Below, piece after piece: positions 16,771-25,105 of a DNA stretch of 64,000 nucleotides. The stretch's first letter is position 1, and each line of letters begins with the position of its first letter. This DNA comes from Flavobacterium denitrificans DSM 15936 (GTDB taxonomy: Bacteria > Bacteroidota > Bacteroidia > Flavobacteriales > Flavobacteriaceae). The DNA lies in NCBI RefSeq assembly GCF_000425445.1, contig NZ_AUDL01000004.1, positions 186,001 through 250,000 of the forward strand, in the 5' to 3' direction. The position numbers and the translations under genes are program-made. The notes below the pieces were generated by a model. The model was not told the origin of the DNA. It made no database searches and worked only from the letters and a program-made list of their open reading frames with translations.

Positions 16771-16845
16771 AATAATTTATCTTTAAATGTTATTTCAGCT
16801 TTAGTCTCGAGAGACTCGTTTTTTGTTATTTCCTAAACTGAGGTA

Positions 16846-16853
16846 CAAAGTTA
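16846..16853 (-). promoter_or_regulatory. -7 promoter box of trxA
   Basis: TAACTTTG on the minus strand. The nearest upstream TTG (16870-16872) leaves a 16-base spacer, shorter than the 19 seen at the tRNA genes. Confidence 0.5.
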
Positions 16854-17034
16854 AAAATTAAAAACTAATCAAACACCATTCGCAAATTAGTTTTGATTAT
16901 AAAAGTATTGTAAATAATTATATCATAAATTCAGGTTTGATATCGCAAATTCATCATAGCAGCAATTTGAAAATCAATTTATTAAATATGATTCTTTTTT
17001 GTAGTATCTTTAATCAAACATTAAAATTTTCCAA

Positions 17035-19494
17035 ATGAAAGAAACTTTACATCGCATAAAAGTCTTTTTCCAATCGGCTGGTTTTAAAAAATACGCCAAA
17101 CGTTTTGGGTTTTTAATTTTAGGGTTAATAGCACTCTTGCTGATTGCTTGCGGAGGTTTGTCGATCTATTTCAATCGAAATAAAGCCGAAATAATAGCCA
17201 AAGTAAACACCAAAATCAATAACAATATCAATGGTAAATTTCATATTGGCGATTTTCAGTATAAATTTTTAACTGGCTTTCCCAATTTCACTTTGGCCCT
17301 AAAAGATGTAGAGATTAAAGACAATCAATGGGAAAAACACAAACATACTTTATTGAAAGCGCAGGAAATAGAAGTGCGCTTAAATATCATCAGTTTGCTT
17401 CAAAAGGAAATCAATATCCACAAAGTTCTAATCAACGATGCACAAATCTATATCTACAAAGCGGCTGATGGGTATTCGAACTCCAATATTTTTAAGCCAA
17501 AAAAGAAAAAAACACCTGAAAACAAAGAGAAGCCCGAAACCACAATTGACCAGATTGATCTTAACAATGTTCGATTTACGATTAATAATCAAGTTGGACA
17601 TAAATTATTTGATTTTGCGGTTGCCAGCCTAAAATCAAAAGTAGATTATGACGACGATAATTGGCAAACGGATCTTTTTCTAGATACCCAAATCAACAGT
17701 TTGGCTTTTAATACCGTTCACGGAAGTTTTGCCAAACAAAAAAGACTCAAAGGAACATTGAAAGTTGCTTATTCTTCTGAAAAGCAAAAAATTGATGTTA
17801 AGACCGATGGCTTGAAAATTGGAACTGACTCTTTTGATATTGTTGCTTTTTTCAATATTGCCAAAAACAATTCTCTGTTCGGAATTAATATCGGAACAAC
17901 AATTTTATGGCAAAATGCATCTAATTTACTGTCTGGAAATATCAGCTCGAAATTAAACCGATTCAATATAAAAAAACCAATCGACGTGAATTGCGACATT
18001 AAAGGCGACTTGAACGCTGCAGGCGATCCTAGAATTGTGGTTCAAGCCATTATTAAAGACAATGAATTAAGCATTCCAGACGGACAACTTAATGATTGCA
18101 ACTTCAAAGGAATTTTCACTAATAATTTCAAACCAAAAGAAGGTTTTACCGATGCCAATTCGGCTGTAATTTTGACTCGCTTTTCAGCAACTTATCAAAA
18201 TATTCCGTTGAAGATTCCGCAATTGTCGATCAATAATCTCGAGAAACCAATTGCAACAGGAACTGTAAGTTCTGATTTTGACGTCGATAAGCTCAACGAA
18301 ATCAGCAACGAGAAATGGATTCAGTTTACAGAAGGACACGCAACAGCCAACTTGAATTTTCAGTTTGACATTGTTGATTTGTACATTAATAAACCTAAGT
18401 TTTTGGGAAATGTAAACATCACGAATACATCATTTCATTTTATCCCGAAGAATGTTCATGCCGAAAAAGTCAGCGTACAGCTGGAGTTTACTCAACAAGC
18501 GCTCTTGATCAAAAAAATTGCCTACAAGCATAAAAAAAACACCATTTTCATGGAAGGAAAAATCGACAACTTCCTCAACTTATATTATGATGCACCTGAA
18601 AGCATGGTTGTAAACTGGAAAATTTATTGTCCAAATTTAGACATTAAACAATTTTTGGGCGCTATAGCCACTTCCCAAAAAAGGAAATCGAATATGAAAA
18701 ACAGAAAACCTACTATTTCGAGTCATTTGCGAGATGTAATTGAGAAATGTTCCGTCGTAATTGGTATTAAAGCAGACAAAATGAATTACAATAAATTGAC
18801 TGCGACCAATACAACGGCAACAGTTCAGATGCTGAATTCAAAACTTGTTATTAAAAACGGTTTTCTCCAGACTTCAGGAGGTAATATCGCTTTTAATGCA
18901 GAAATCTCGCCAAGCGGAAAAAATTTCGCTTTTGGTTCAACCGCACAAGTAAACCGAGTTGATATTGCAAGTTTTTTACGATCGTTCAACAACTTCGGAA
19001 TCAAATCATTTACACCAAACAACATTCATGGAAAATTAACCAGCAATGCCAATGTTACGGGTTTAATGAACCGCAATGGCGAATTAATCACCAATTCTAC
19101 TCACGGCAGTCTGAATTTCACCGTCACTCAAGGCGCTTTGGTCAACTTTGAACCCATTATGAAAGTGGGAAAATATGCTTTTCCGTTTCGCGACGTCAAG
19201 AATATTACCTTCAGTGATTTGTCTGGTGATTTCAAACTACGCGGCGAAATGGTCGATGTCAATAAATTGACGATAAGTTCGAGTGTTTTAAATCTTGATG
19301 CAAAAGGCGTTTATTCCTTTGGTCGAGGCACTAATTTAGCCCTGACAATCCCACTTCGAAATTCTAAAGACGACGCCAAACTCGCTACCAAGGCAGAACG
19401 TGATGCTGTACGTGAAAAAGGGATTATTCTTCGTTTGGTTGCTTATGATGATAATGGAAAGATGAAGATTAAACGGGGGAAGAAGGAGAAGTAG
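17035..19494 (+). CDS. AsmA-family envelope protein
   Basis: 819 residues. A short cytoplasmic start, one membrane helix at about 22-46 (FLILGLIALLLIACGGLSIYF), then a long periplasmic stretch rich in beta strands. Early motifs fit AsmA (NGKFHIGDFQYKFLTGFPNF, VEIKDNQW), and the C-terminal AsmA_2 region carries LTSNANVTGLM and VGKYAFPFRDVKNITFSD. The AsmA/YhdP group is now viewed as bridge-like lipid transfer proteins between inner and outer membrane; that role is family knowledge. The gene stands alone between trxA and the nuclease island. Confidence 0.88.
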   Translation: MKETLHRIKVFFQSAGFKKYAKRFGFLILGLIALLLIACGGLSIYFNRNKAEIIAKVNTKINNNINGKFHIGDFQYKFLTGFPNFTLALKDVEIKDNQWEKHKHTLLKAQEIEVRLNIISLLQKEINIHKVLINDAQIYIYKAADGYSNSNIFKPKKKKTPENKEKPETTIDQIDLNNVRFTINNQVGHKLFDFAVASLKSKVDYDDDNWQTDLFLDTQINSLAFNTVHGSFAKQKRLKGTLKVAYSSEKQKIDVKTDGLKIGTDSFDIVAFFNIAKNNSLFGINIGTTILWQNASNLLSGNISSKLNRFNIKKPIDVNCDIKGDLNAAGDPRIVVQAIIKDNELSIPDGQLNDCNFKGIFTNNFKPKEGFTDANSAVILTRFSATYQNIPLKIPQLSINNLEKPIATGTVSSDFDVDKLNEISNEKWIQFTEGHATANLNFQFDIVDLYINKPKFLGNVNITNTSFHFIPKNVHAEKVSVQLEFTQQALLIKKIAYKHKKNTIFMEGKIDNFLNLYYDAPESMVVNWKIYCPNLDIKQFLGAIATSQKRKSNMKNRKPTISSHLRDVIEKCSVVIGIKADKMNYNKLTATNTTATVQMLNSKLVIKNGFLQTSGGNIAFNAEISPSGKNFAFGSTAQVNRVDIASFLRSFNNFGIKSFTPNNIHGKLTSNANVTGLMNRNGELITNSTHGSLNFTVTQGALVNFEPIMKVGKYAFPFRDVKNITFSDLSGDFKLRGEMVDVNKLTISSSVLNLDAKGVYSFGRGTNLALTIPLRNSKDDAKLATKAERDAVREKGIILRLVAYDDNGKMKIKRGKKEK

Positions 19495-19532
19495 TCTTTT
19501 TATTTGAAGCTGTTTCCTGCTGTCCACTATAT

Positions 19533-19560
19533 CTTTTGTGCCGAACCCCGGCACAAAAGG
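19533..19560. repeat. Hairpin CTTTTGTGCCG/CGGCACAAAAG
   Basis: A strong 11-base stem around AACCC, 40 bases past the AsmA gene. It could serve as terminator but lacks a T run. With the following GCCGTTCCCATTAGGGCTAG it looks like an interspersed intergenic unit; only one copy is in this window. Confidence 0.6.
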
Positions 19561-19727
19561 ATGCCGTTCCCATTAGGGCTAGGGCACTCGGTTTCAAAAG
19601 AAATATCATTTTTTATAACTCTAAGTTAGAAAGCAAATACCATTATCGTGTCGACAACCAAATTTGATTTGTCTCTCACAAAGTTTTTTCTAACTTTAAT
19701 CCCTAACTTCTTAAAGCAAGCAATACA

Positions 19728-19901
19728 ATGACAGAATTAGAAATGTTTTTAAGTTCTGAACAGCCAACCACCTGCCCTACATGCGGAAACAGAACAGAAA
19801 TACTTGAAGAATTTGAATTCTCTCAAAAACATAAATGTCTTAACACAGAATGCAGTTTTAAATTTATTTTAGAATTTGACAACAACAATAATAATACATG
19901 A
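19728..19901 (+). CDS. 57-residue zinc-ribbon protein
   Basis: A short gene read directly: start MTELEMFLSSEQPTTCPTCG, with cysteines at 16 and 19 (CPTC) and at 37 and 42 (CLNTEC), ending in a run of Asn. The four Cys make a likely zinc ribbon or knuckle; the remainder is acidic. Its TGA overlaps the ATG of the HNH gene (ATGA), so the two are translated as a pair and probably work together. It might be a DNA- or protein-binding accessory of the nuclease, or an antitoxin-like partner; neither is shown. Confidence 0.7.
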   Translation: MTELEMFLSSEQPTTCPTCGNRTEILEEFEFSQKHKCLNTECSFKFILEFDNNNNNT

Positions 19902-20671
19902 AAGAAGGACAAAAACTTTGGACTAGAAATGAACTAATTCTTACCATTAATTTGTATTACAAATTACCATTTGGTAGATTACATCGTTTAAATCCTGAAG
20001 TAATCCATCTCGCTAATCTTATTGGAAGAACACCAGACGCAGTTGCCTACAAACTTGTAAATTTTGCAAGTCTTGATCCAAGCTTGAAAGAAAGAGGAAT
20101 TAAAGGCGCATCAAATACAAGTAAATTAGATGTCGAAATATGGAACGAGTTTTTTAATAATTTGAATATTTTAGCTTTTGAAAGTGAGACTTTACTATCA
20201 AATTTTGAAAATACACCTATTGAACAATTAAATCATATTCCAGAATTTGAATTATTAAAGGAAGGAAAAACTAGAGAACAGCTTATAAAAGCCAGAGTTA
20301 ATCAATCTTTTTTCAGAAGCTCAATATTAGCATCATATAACAATACTTGTTGTATCACTGGGATTCAACAGCCAGAACTTTTAATTGCTAGTCATATAAA
20401 ACCTTGGAGTGTTGATAAAAAAAACAGATTAAATCCTCAAAATGGACTTGCAATTAACGCACTTCACGATAAAGCTTTTGAAAATGGTTTATTAACTATT
20501 ACGACTGAATTTAAAATCAAAATTTCTCCAACATTATTCAAGCAAAAGAAATCACAATCTGTTGACGATTATTTCTTGAAGCTAGAAAATCAAAATATAA
20601 TTTTACCATCAAGATTTCTACCAGATCCTGAATTTCTTAAATATCATAATGAAACTCGTTTTAAGCATTGA
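19898..20671 (+). CDS. HNH endonuclease (putative restriction-type)
   Basis: 257 residues. The C-terminal HNH_2-type nuclease domain shows CCITG (151-155), ASHIKPW with His166, and NPQNGLAINALHDKAFENGL with Asn182 and His190. The N-terminal part (LWTRNELILTINLYYKLPFG, then RTPDAVAYKLVNFASLDP) is the helical domain found in many putative HNH restriction endonucleases. It has no methyltransferase beside it. It is coupled to the zinc-ribbon gene by a 4-base overlap and followed 150 bases later by a Vsr-like gene. The three are AT-rich relative to flanking housekeeping genes, suggesting acquisition. Confidence 0.88.
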   Translation: MKEGQKLWTRNELILTINLYYKLPFGRLHRLNPEVIHLANLIGRTPDAVAYKLVNFASLDPSLKERGIKGASNTSKLDVEIWNEFFNNLNILAFESETLLSNFENTPIEQLNHIPEFELLKEGKTREQLIKARVNQSFFRSSILASYNNTCCITGIQQPELLIASHIKPWSVDKKNRLNPQNGLAINALHDKAFENGLLTITTEFKIKISPTLFKQKKSQSVDDYFLKLENQNIILPSRFLPDPEFLKYHNETRFKH

Positions 20672-20821
20672 TTTTTAAGAAGCTATTTTAAGATAAACAA
20701 TAAAAATCAAACATAATTTTAGACAAACAAATGCCATAATAACATAACTTTACCCCAACAACCTATAACCAATTAAATACCACTAATTATTAAATTTCAA
20801 CCCTTTAATAATTAAATTTCC

Positions 20822-21268
20822 ATGGACTGTTTTACACCAGAACAACGATCCAAAGTCATGAGTATGATTCGTGGCACGAATACCAAAGACGAAGTTCGTT
20901 TGGCAAAAGCGTTATGGCATATTGGATTGCGTTATCGGAAAAACAATAAAAAGGTTTTTGGCTGTCCAGATTTGACTTTTACTTCTTTAAAAATTGCCAT
21001 TTTTGTTGACGGCGAATTCTTTCATGGAAAAGATTGGGAGATCAAGAAAAAACCAAAAACCAACTCTGAATATTGGATCAAAAAAATCGAGCGCAACATG
21101 CAACGCGACCTCGAAGTAAACGCATATTTAGAATCTCAGAATTGGAAAGTCTTGCGTTTTTGGAGCACTGATATAAAGAAAAATCTAGGTTCTTGCATGG
21201 TAGAAATTATGAATGTTATTAATTTAAGGACAAAACAATTATCCAAAATTCCGCCTTCTTGGGAATAG
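20822..21268 (+). CDS. vsr: Very short patch repair (Vsr) endonuclease
   Basis: 148 residues. Vsr features are the start FTPEQRSKVMSMIRGTNTKD, the GCPDLTF segment with Asp50, VDGEFFHGKDW with Asp63 and His68, and the C-terminal SEYWIKKIERNMQRDLE and NWKVLRFWSTDI. Vsr nicks at T:G mismatches arising from deamination of 5-methylcytosine, and its gene normally accompanies a Dcm-type cytosine methyltransferase. No such gene is in the window, so it is either orphaned, acting with a methyltransferase elsewhere, or part of a decayed restriction locus with the HNH gene. Confidence 0.92.
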   Translation: MDCFTPEQRSKVMSMIRGTNTKDEVRLAKALWHIGLRYRKNNKKVFGCPDLTFTSLKIAIFVDGEFFHGKDWEIKKKPKTNSEYWIKKIERNMQRDLEVNAYLESQNWKVLRFWSTDIKKNLGSCMVEIMNVINLRTKQLSKIPPSWE

Positions 21269-21300
21269 CAAAAAAATTTCATAATGTTTTATTAACTCGC

Positions 21301-21331
21301 TTGGCTTTTTATCCTAAAAAAGATAGCTTTG
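21301..21331 (+). promoter_or_regulatory. Promoter of the hibernation factor gene
   Basis: TTG (21301-21303), 20-base spacer, TAGCTTTG (21324-21331), 27 bases before the ATG. Confidence 0.65.
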
Positions 21332-21358
21332 AGAGACAATCATAAAATTTAAACCATT

Positions 21359-21673
21359 ATGAAGATTCAAATCAACACCGACAAAAACATTGAGGGACAC
21401 GCTAGATTAGAAAGCTACTTTTCTGCAGAATTAGAAAAAGGTTTAACCCGTTTTGAAGACAAAATTACCCGCATTGAAGTTCACTTTGGGGATGAAAATG
21501 GAGAAAAATTTGGTCTGCACGACAAAAAATGCTTAATCGAAGTACGTCCGCAAAAATTACAGCCTATTACCGTTACAGAACACGCCGAAACATTAGAAAA
21601 AGCTTTTAATGGCGCATTAAGCAAAATCAAAAAATCACTAACGACAACCTTCGAAAAACAAAAAGCTTTTTAA
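21359..21673 (+). CDS. HPF/RaiA-family ribosome-associated protein
   Basis: 104 residues matching the S30AE domain alone, i.e. the short HPF/YfiA form without the C-terminal dimerisation domain. Visible elements are MKIQINTDKNIEGHARLESY, the strand ITRIEVHFGDENG, KKCLIEVRP and the second helix AETLEKAFNGALSKIKKSL. Such proteins sit in the decoding centre of idle ribosomes and silence them in stationary phase. It has its own promoter and a very strong terminator, so it is transcribed alone. HPF and RaiA cannot be told apart from sequence alone here. Confidence 0.9.
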   Translation: MKIQINTDKNIEGHARLESYFSAELEKGLTRFEDKITRIEVHFGDENGEKFGLHDKKCLIEVRPQKLQPITVTEHAETLEKAFNGALSKIKKSLTTTFEKQKAF

Positions 21674-21677
21674 ATTT

Positions 21678-21736
21678 CAAAATAGACAAAAAAAAAGACG
21701 TTTCAATTTGAAACGTCTTTTTTTTTGTCTATTTTG
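21678..21736 (+). terminator. Strong bidirectional terminator
   Basis: Nearly perfect 59-base palindrome: AAGACGTTTCAA/TTGAAACGTCTT stem core with A and T runs outside it and a further CAAAATAGAC/GTCTATTTTG outer stem. It ends the hibernation factor gene and could serve the minus strand too. Confidence 0.9.
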
Positions 21737-21740
21737 AAAG

Positions 21741-21812
21741 ATGCTAAGTTACTAAGAATCTGAGATTCTAAGTTTTTTTACTTTGTAACTTAGCCACTTA
21801 GTGCCTTAGAAT
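21741..21812. repeat. Palindromic repeat CTAAGTTACTAAGAATC
   Basis: The arm GCTAAGTTACTAAGAATCTGAG is mirrored by ACTTAGCCACTTAGTGCCTTAG and related words with imperfect pairing. It belongs to the same style of word-repeating intergenic palindromes but has no second copy in this window. Confidence 0.6.
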
Positions 21813-21818
21813 CTTTTT

Positions 21819-22484
21819 TTAAGATTTCGGCAAAGGCGCTCCAACAGCAATATCACATCTGTGTCCTGCTTGTCCATGTGGCGGATTCATGCCTTCTGCT
21901 ACTGTTTGTGTCGTTTCTGTACTTAATAGCGCCGGAGTTGGATTATTTCCAGCTGGTGGCGTTACAGTAAACGATTGTGAAGCGCTTCCGCTTTGCGCAG
22001 TATTTGACGCAGCAGGTTTTACTACTGGCGAATTCAAAGGAGAACCTACCGGAATATCACACCTATGACCTGGTTGGCCATGTGGCGGATTCATTCCTTT
22101 TGCTACTTTTACTGGAGCTGTTGTAGTTGTAGTCACCACATTTTTCTGATTCGGGTTTACTTGAACCACTTGCGGTTGCGCTACAACTTGTCCTTGCTGT
22201 GGCGGAGCCGAATTTAAAGGCGCTCCAACAGCTATATCACAACGGTGCCCTGGTTGTCCATGAGCAGGATTTAGTCCTTTTGTTTCTCCTAAAACGGTGT
22301 TTGGATTCGCAGTTTGCGTCTGCACAACTGGTGTCGTTGTGGCTGATTTTGTAGTATCTTTTGCAAGTCCTAATCGAACCAATTCTGATGTTGCTGTGTT
22401 TTCCTGAGGCTCTAATTCCTTTTTGCAAGAAATAAAAAGCAATGACGAAAAAGCCAGCGAACTTATAAAGATTTTCGGATTCAT
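21819..22484 (-). CDS. Lipoprotein with three NPPHGQPGHRCDI repeats
   Basis: 221 residues. The signal peptide MNPKIFISSLAFSSLLFISC has its lipobox Cys at residue 20. The mature protein is a Thr/Gln/Val/Asn-rich flexible chain carrying three copies of a motif: GLNPAHGQPGHRCDIAVGAP, GMNPPHGQPGHRCDIPVGSP and GMNPPHGQAGHRCDIAVGAP, near residues 70, 133 and 198, the last ending the protein. Each copy has two His and one Cys, which could bind metal or heme or form a covalent link. The motif is widespread in Flavobacteriia proteins without known function, as far as I recall. The spacers are low complexity, so the motif is the functional unit. Confidence 0.85.
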   Translation of the reverse strand: MNPKIFISSLAFSSLLFISCKKELEPQENTATSELVRLGLAKDTTKSATTTPVVQTQTANPNTVLGETKGLNPAHGQPGHRCDIAVGAPLNSAPPQQGQVVAQPQVVQVNPNQKNVVTTTTTAPVKVAKGMNPPHGQPGHRCDIPVGSPLNSPVVKPAASNTAQSGSASQSFTVTPPAGNNPTPALLSTETTQTVAEGMNPPHGQAGHRCDIAVGAPLPKS

Positions 22485-22805
22485 GATTGTGATATTTTAA
22501 AGCACTCAAATATACTCGTTTTTGGGTTTCCACCATATAAGTGATATAAGATAATTAAAGTTTAACTTTTGGTATAAATTACCTTTATTACTGTGCCTTT
22601 TGGTTTCACGCAGATTATGCAGATCTGAGCAGATTTAAAAATGATTTCTATTTTTTAATGCGTATTTCTTCACAAAGATTTTACAAACCACAAGAGATTA
22701 AAATAAATCTGCATGCAACCCTTTCCCAGCAAGTCTTTAAATTATCTTATATCACTTATATGGTTAAAAAAATTAATATCTTTAAGGTCAAATAATTAAT
22801 TAATC
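22485..22805. other. Divergent intergenic region
   Basis: Lies between two divergent genes. It is taken up mostly by the family E palindrome (22532-22764). Inside is a degraded family A word (CACGCAGATTATGCAGATCT). No strict promoter was found; TATCTTTA at 22778-22785 is one base off the -7 box for the plus-strand gene. Confidence 0.6.
22532..22764. repeat. Palindromic repeat with ACCATATAAGTGATATAAG arms (family E)
   Basis: The left arm ACCATATAAGTGATATAAGA at 22532 pairs with TCTTATATCACTTATATGGT ending 22764. Relatives are at 26929-27098 and 39501-39600. Confidence 0.85.
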
Positions 22806-23294
22806 ATGAAAAAAACATTCCTGCTTCTATTATTCGTTGCATCTTTTGCAAATGCCCAAACCGACAAAGACAAAATCAATCTAACTTTAGATACTTGGCA
22901 CAAAGCTGCCGCCGATGTTAAATTTGAACCTTATTTTGCTCTCATGACTGACGATGCAATTTTCATTGGGACAGACGCTACCGAAAATTGGACCAAAAAA
23001 GATTTCAAAATTTGGGCAAAACCGCATTTCGATAAAGGAAAAACTTGGAATTTTACCGCTTTAGAACGTCACATATTTTTTGACAAAACTGGAACTATCG
23101 CTTGGTTTGATGAATTGCTGAATACACAAATGAAAATTTGTCGTGGTTCTGGTGTTTTGGTTAAAGTTGGAAAAGAATGGAAAATCCAACATTATGTACT
23201 ATCAATGACAATTCCAAATGATAAAGTCGATGCCGTAACTAAAATAAAAGCACCTATTGAAGATGCTTTGATTGCGAAGCTTCAAAAAAAATAA
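22806..23294 (+). CDS. Secreted SnoaL/NTF2-like protein
   Basis: 162 residues with a signal peptide (MKKTFLLLLFVASFANAQ). The mature part follows the SnoaL_3 pattern of a cone-shaped NTF2 fold: DTWHKAAADVKFEPYFALM, DDAIFIGTDATENWTKKDFK, FDKTGTIAWFDELL and GSGVLVKVGKEWKIQHYVLS. Periplasmic members of this family bind small molecules or have no assigned ligand. The gene appears to be alone. Confidence 0.85.
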   Translation: MKKTFLLLLFVASFANAQTDKDKINLTLDTWHKAAADVKFEPYFALMTDDAIFIGTDATENWTKKDFKIWAKPHFDKGKTWNFTALERHIFFDKTGTIAWFDELLNTQMKICRGSGVLVKVGKEWKIQHYVLSMTIPNDKVDAVTKIKAPIEDALIAKLQKK

Positions 23295-23557
23295 ACATTT
23301 TTCGGTTTTATTCTTATAATCCTAACTTTTATAAGGCTTTACAAAACATATTATCGAAAGAATTATAGCAAAATTGACAATATTGACGTAAATTTAGAAG
23401 TCTAAAATCAAATACTCTCAAAAAACCTATTCATAAATTGCAAAATTAGCTAAAATAAAAACTATACCACTATTTTAACAGCCCTAGAAATCAGAATATT
23501 TAATTTTTTTTAACTTTGACCCCAAAAAAAATAGGGTTCCATTAAGTATTTTAAAAA

Positions 23558-24940
23558 ATGAAAATAGAAAAACGCTGGATCATCTCCTTTATTATGATAA
23601 GCATTGTGTGTATCACCGGTGCATTTTGGCCAGCAATGACTGAAAATAGTTATGTATTGTCTGAATTTGGCACAACTGATCACATCGTTCCAGCCGATGT
23701 TGCCTGGATGCTGACTTCTTCTTGTCTGGTTTTAATCATGACGCCTGGATTATCTTTCTTTTACGGCGGAATGGTAGGCAAGAAAAATGTAATTTCAACG
23801 ATGCTTCAGAGTTTTATTTGCCTTGGCGTTGTAACACTTTTGTGGGTTGTGGTTGCTTTTAGTTTGGCTTTTGGAGAACCTGTCGGTTTTGGTTCTGGCG
23901 ATCATTTTTATAGTTTCTTCGGAAATCCAACCACTTTTGCTTTTATGGATTATGTGGGCGTTTTGCCTCATAAACAATTGGCAAGCACGATTCCGTTTAT
24001 GCTTTTTGCTTTGTTCCAAATGAAATTTGCGATTATTGCACCAGCAATTATCACAGGCTCATTTGCAGAGCGTGTTCGTTTTATCTCTTATTTGGTCTTC
24101 ATCAGTTTATTTACTGTTTTCATATACGCCCCTTTATGCCACGCTGTTTGGTATCCAACGGGAGTTTTAGGAAGCTATTTTGGCGTTAAAGATTTCGCTG
24201 GAGGAACTGTAGTTCACATGAGTTCTGGTTTTGCAGCTTTGGCCGGAGTTATTGTTTTAGGAAAAAGAAAAAACAGCCAGCATATTCCAACTAATATTCC
24301 ATTTGTATTATTAGGAACTGGAATGTTGTGGTTTGGATGGTTTGGATTTAACGCTGGATCTGCGCTTGCTGCCAACGGAACTGCCGCTATGGCTTTTGCG
24401 ACCACCACAACTTCATCTGCCGCCGCAATGTTGACTTGGATTTTCTTTGATCGAATGAACGGAAGAAAAGTTTCGGCACTTGGCGCTTGTATTGGAGCCG
24501 TAGTTGGCCTTGTTGCTATTACGCCTGCTGCAGGATTTGTGTCTGTTCCAGAAAGTATGTTCTTTGGCTTTATCACAGCTTTGGTTTCTAACACTGCAGT
24601 AAACTGCAAATATTCTAAAAAATTCGACGATACGCTTGACGTTTTTGCTTGCCACGGTGTCGGCGGAATTATGGGAATGATTTTAACTGCCATTTTTGCT
24701 CACGGCGAAGATGCAAGTTTGCTCCACGGCGGATGGAATGTTTTCGGGCATCACATGATGGCACTGGTTTTAGTTTCAATTTTCACTTTCTTCGGAGCTT
24801 ATTTCTTGTTTAAAGTAACCAACTTTATTATTCCGCTGAGAGTTTCTGAAGAATCAGAACATATTGGTCTGGATTTATCACAACACGATGAAACTTTAGA
24901 TCCAAAATCAAAACCAATCACAGAACCGCATTACGGTTAA
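23558..24940 (+). CDS. amt: Ammonium transporter (Amt)
   Basis: 460 residues with about eleven membrane helices after an N-terminal hydrophobic segment. Amt signatures are FFYGGMVGKKNVISTM, the pore His in PLCHAVWYPTG and the twin pore His in DVFACHGVGGIMGM, plus GWFGFNAGSALAANGTAAMA. It takes up ammonium from outside. A PII (glnK) gene, the common partner, is not adjacent. A TAACTTTG box at 23511-23518, 40 bases upstream of the ATG, is a plausible -7 element but without a matching TTG. Confidence 0.95.
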   Translation: MKIEKRWIISFIMISIVCITGAFWPAMTENSYVLSEFGTTDHIVPADVAWMLTSSCLVLIMTPGLSFFYGGMVGKKNVISTMLQSFICLGVVTLLWVVVAFSLAFGEPVGFGSGDHFYSFFGNPTTFAFMDYVGVLPHKQLASTIPFMLFALFQMKFAIIAPAIITGSFAERVRFISYLVFISLFTVFIYAPLCHAVWYPTGVLGSYFGVKDFAGGTVVHMSSGFAALAGVIVLGKRKNSQHIPTNIPFVLLGTGMLWFGWFGFNAGSALAANGTAAMAFATTTTSSAAAMLTWIFFDRMNGRKVSALGACIGAVVGLVAITPAAGFVSVPESMFFGFITALVSNTAVNCKYSKKFDDTLDVFACHGVGGIMGMILTAIFAHGEDASLLHGGWNVFGHHMMALVLVSIFTFFGAYFLFKVTNFIIPLRVSEESEHIGLDLSQHDETLDPKSKPITEPHYG

Positions 24941-24953
24941 AAATATTTTTTTT

Positions 24954-25031
24954 CGCCACGCCCCGAGCGACAGCGAATTGGCGAAGCAATTCACGAATTA
25001 TTTTAAAATGAAAATTCGTGAATTCGTGGCG
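24954..25031. repeat. Palindromic repeat with CGCCACG...ATTCGTGGCG ends (family B)
   Basis: CGCCACG at the left and AAATTCGTGAATTCGTGGCG at the right. Within the left side sits CCGAGCGACAGCGAA followed by TTGGCGAAGC, a word shared with 12123-12148 (minus strand) and 28626-28652. Confidence 0.8.
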
Positions 25032-25105
25032 GAAAACTTTTTAAACCGAATTACACTATTTTCATTCGTTTATATTCCTTAATTTTGCGGAAAATTTTTG
25101 TAAAA

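Noticed and set aside
22237..22536. A 99-codon minus-strand frame
   Set aside because: Out-of-frame shadow of the three-repeat lipoprotein gene.
24214..24693. A 159-codon frame antisense to the ammonium transporter
   Set aside because: Ala/Pro-rich shadow of a strongly conserved transporter gene; no independent start signals.
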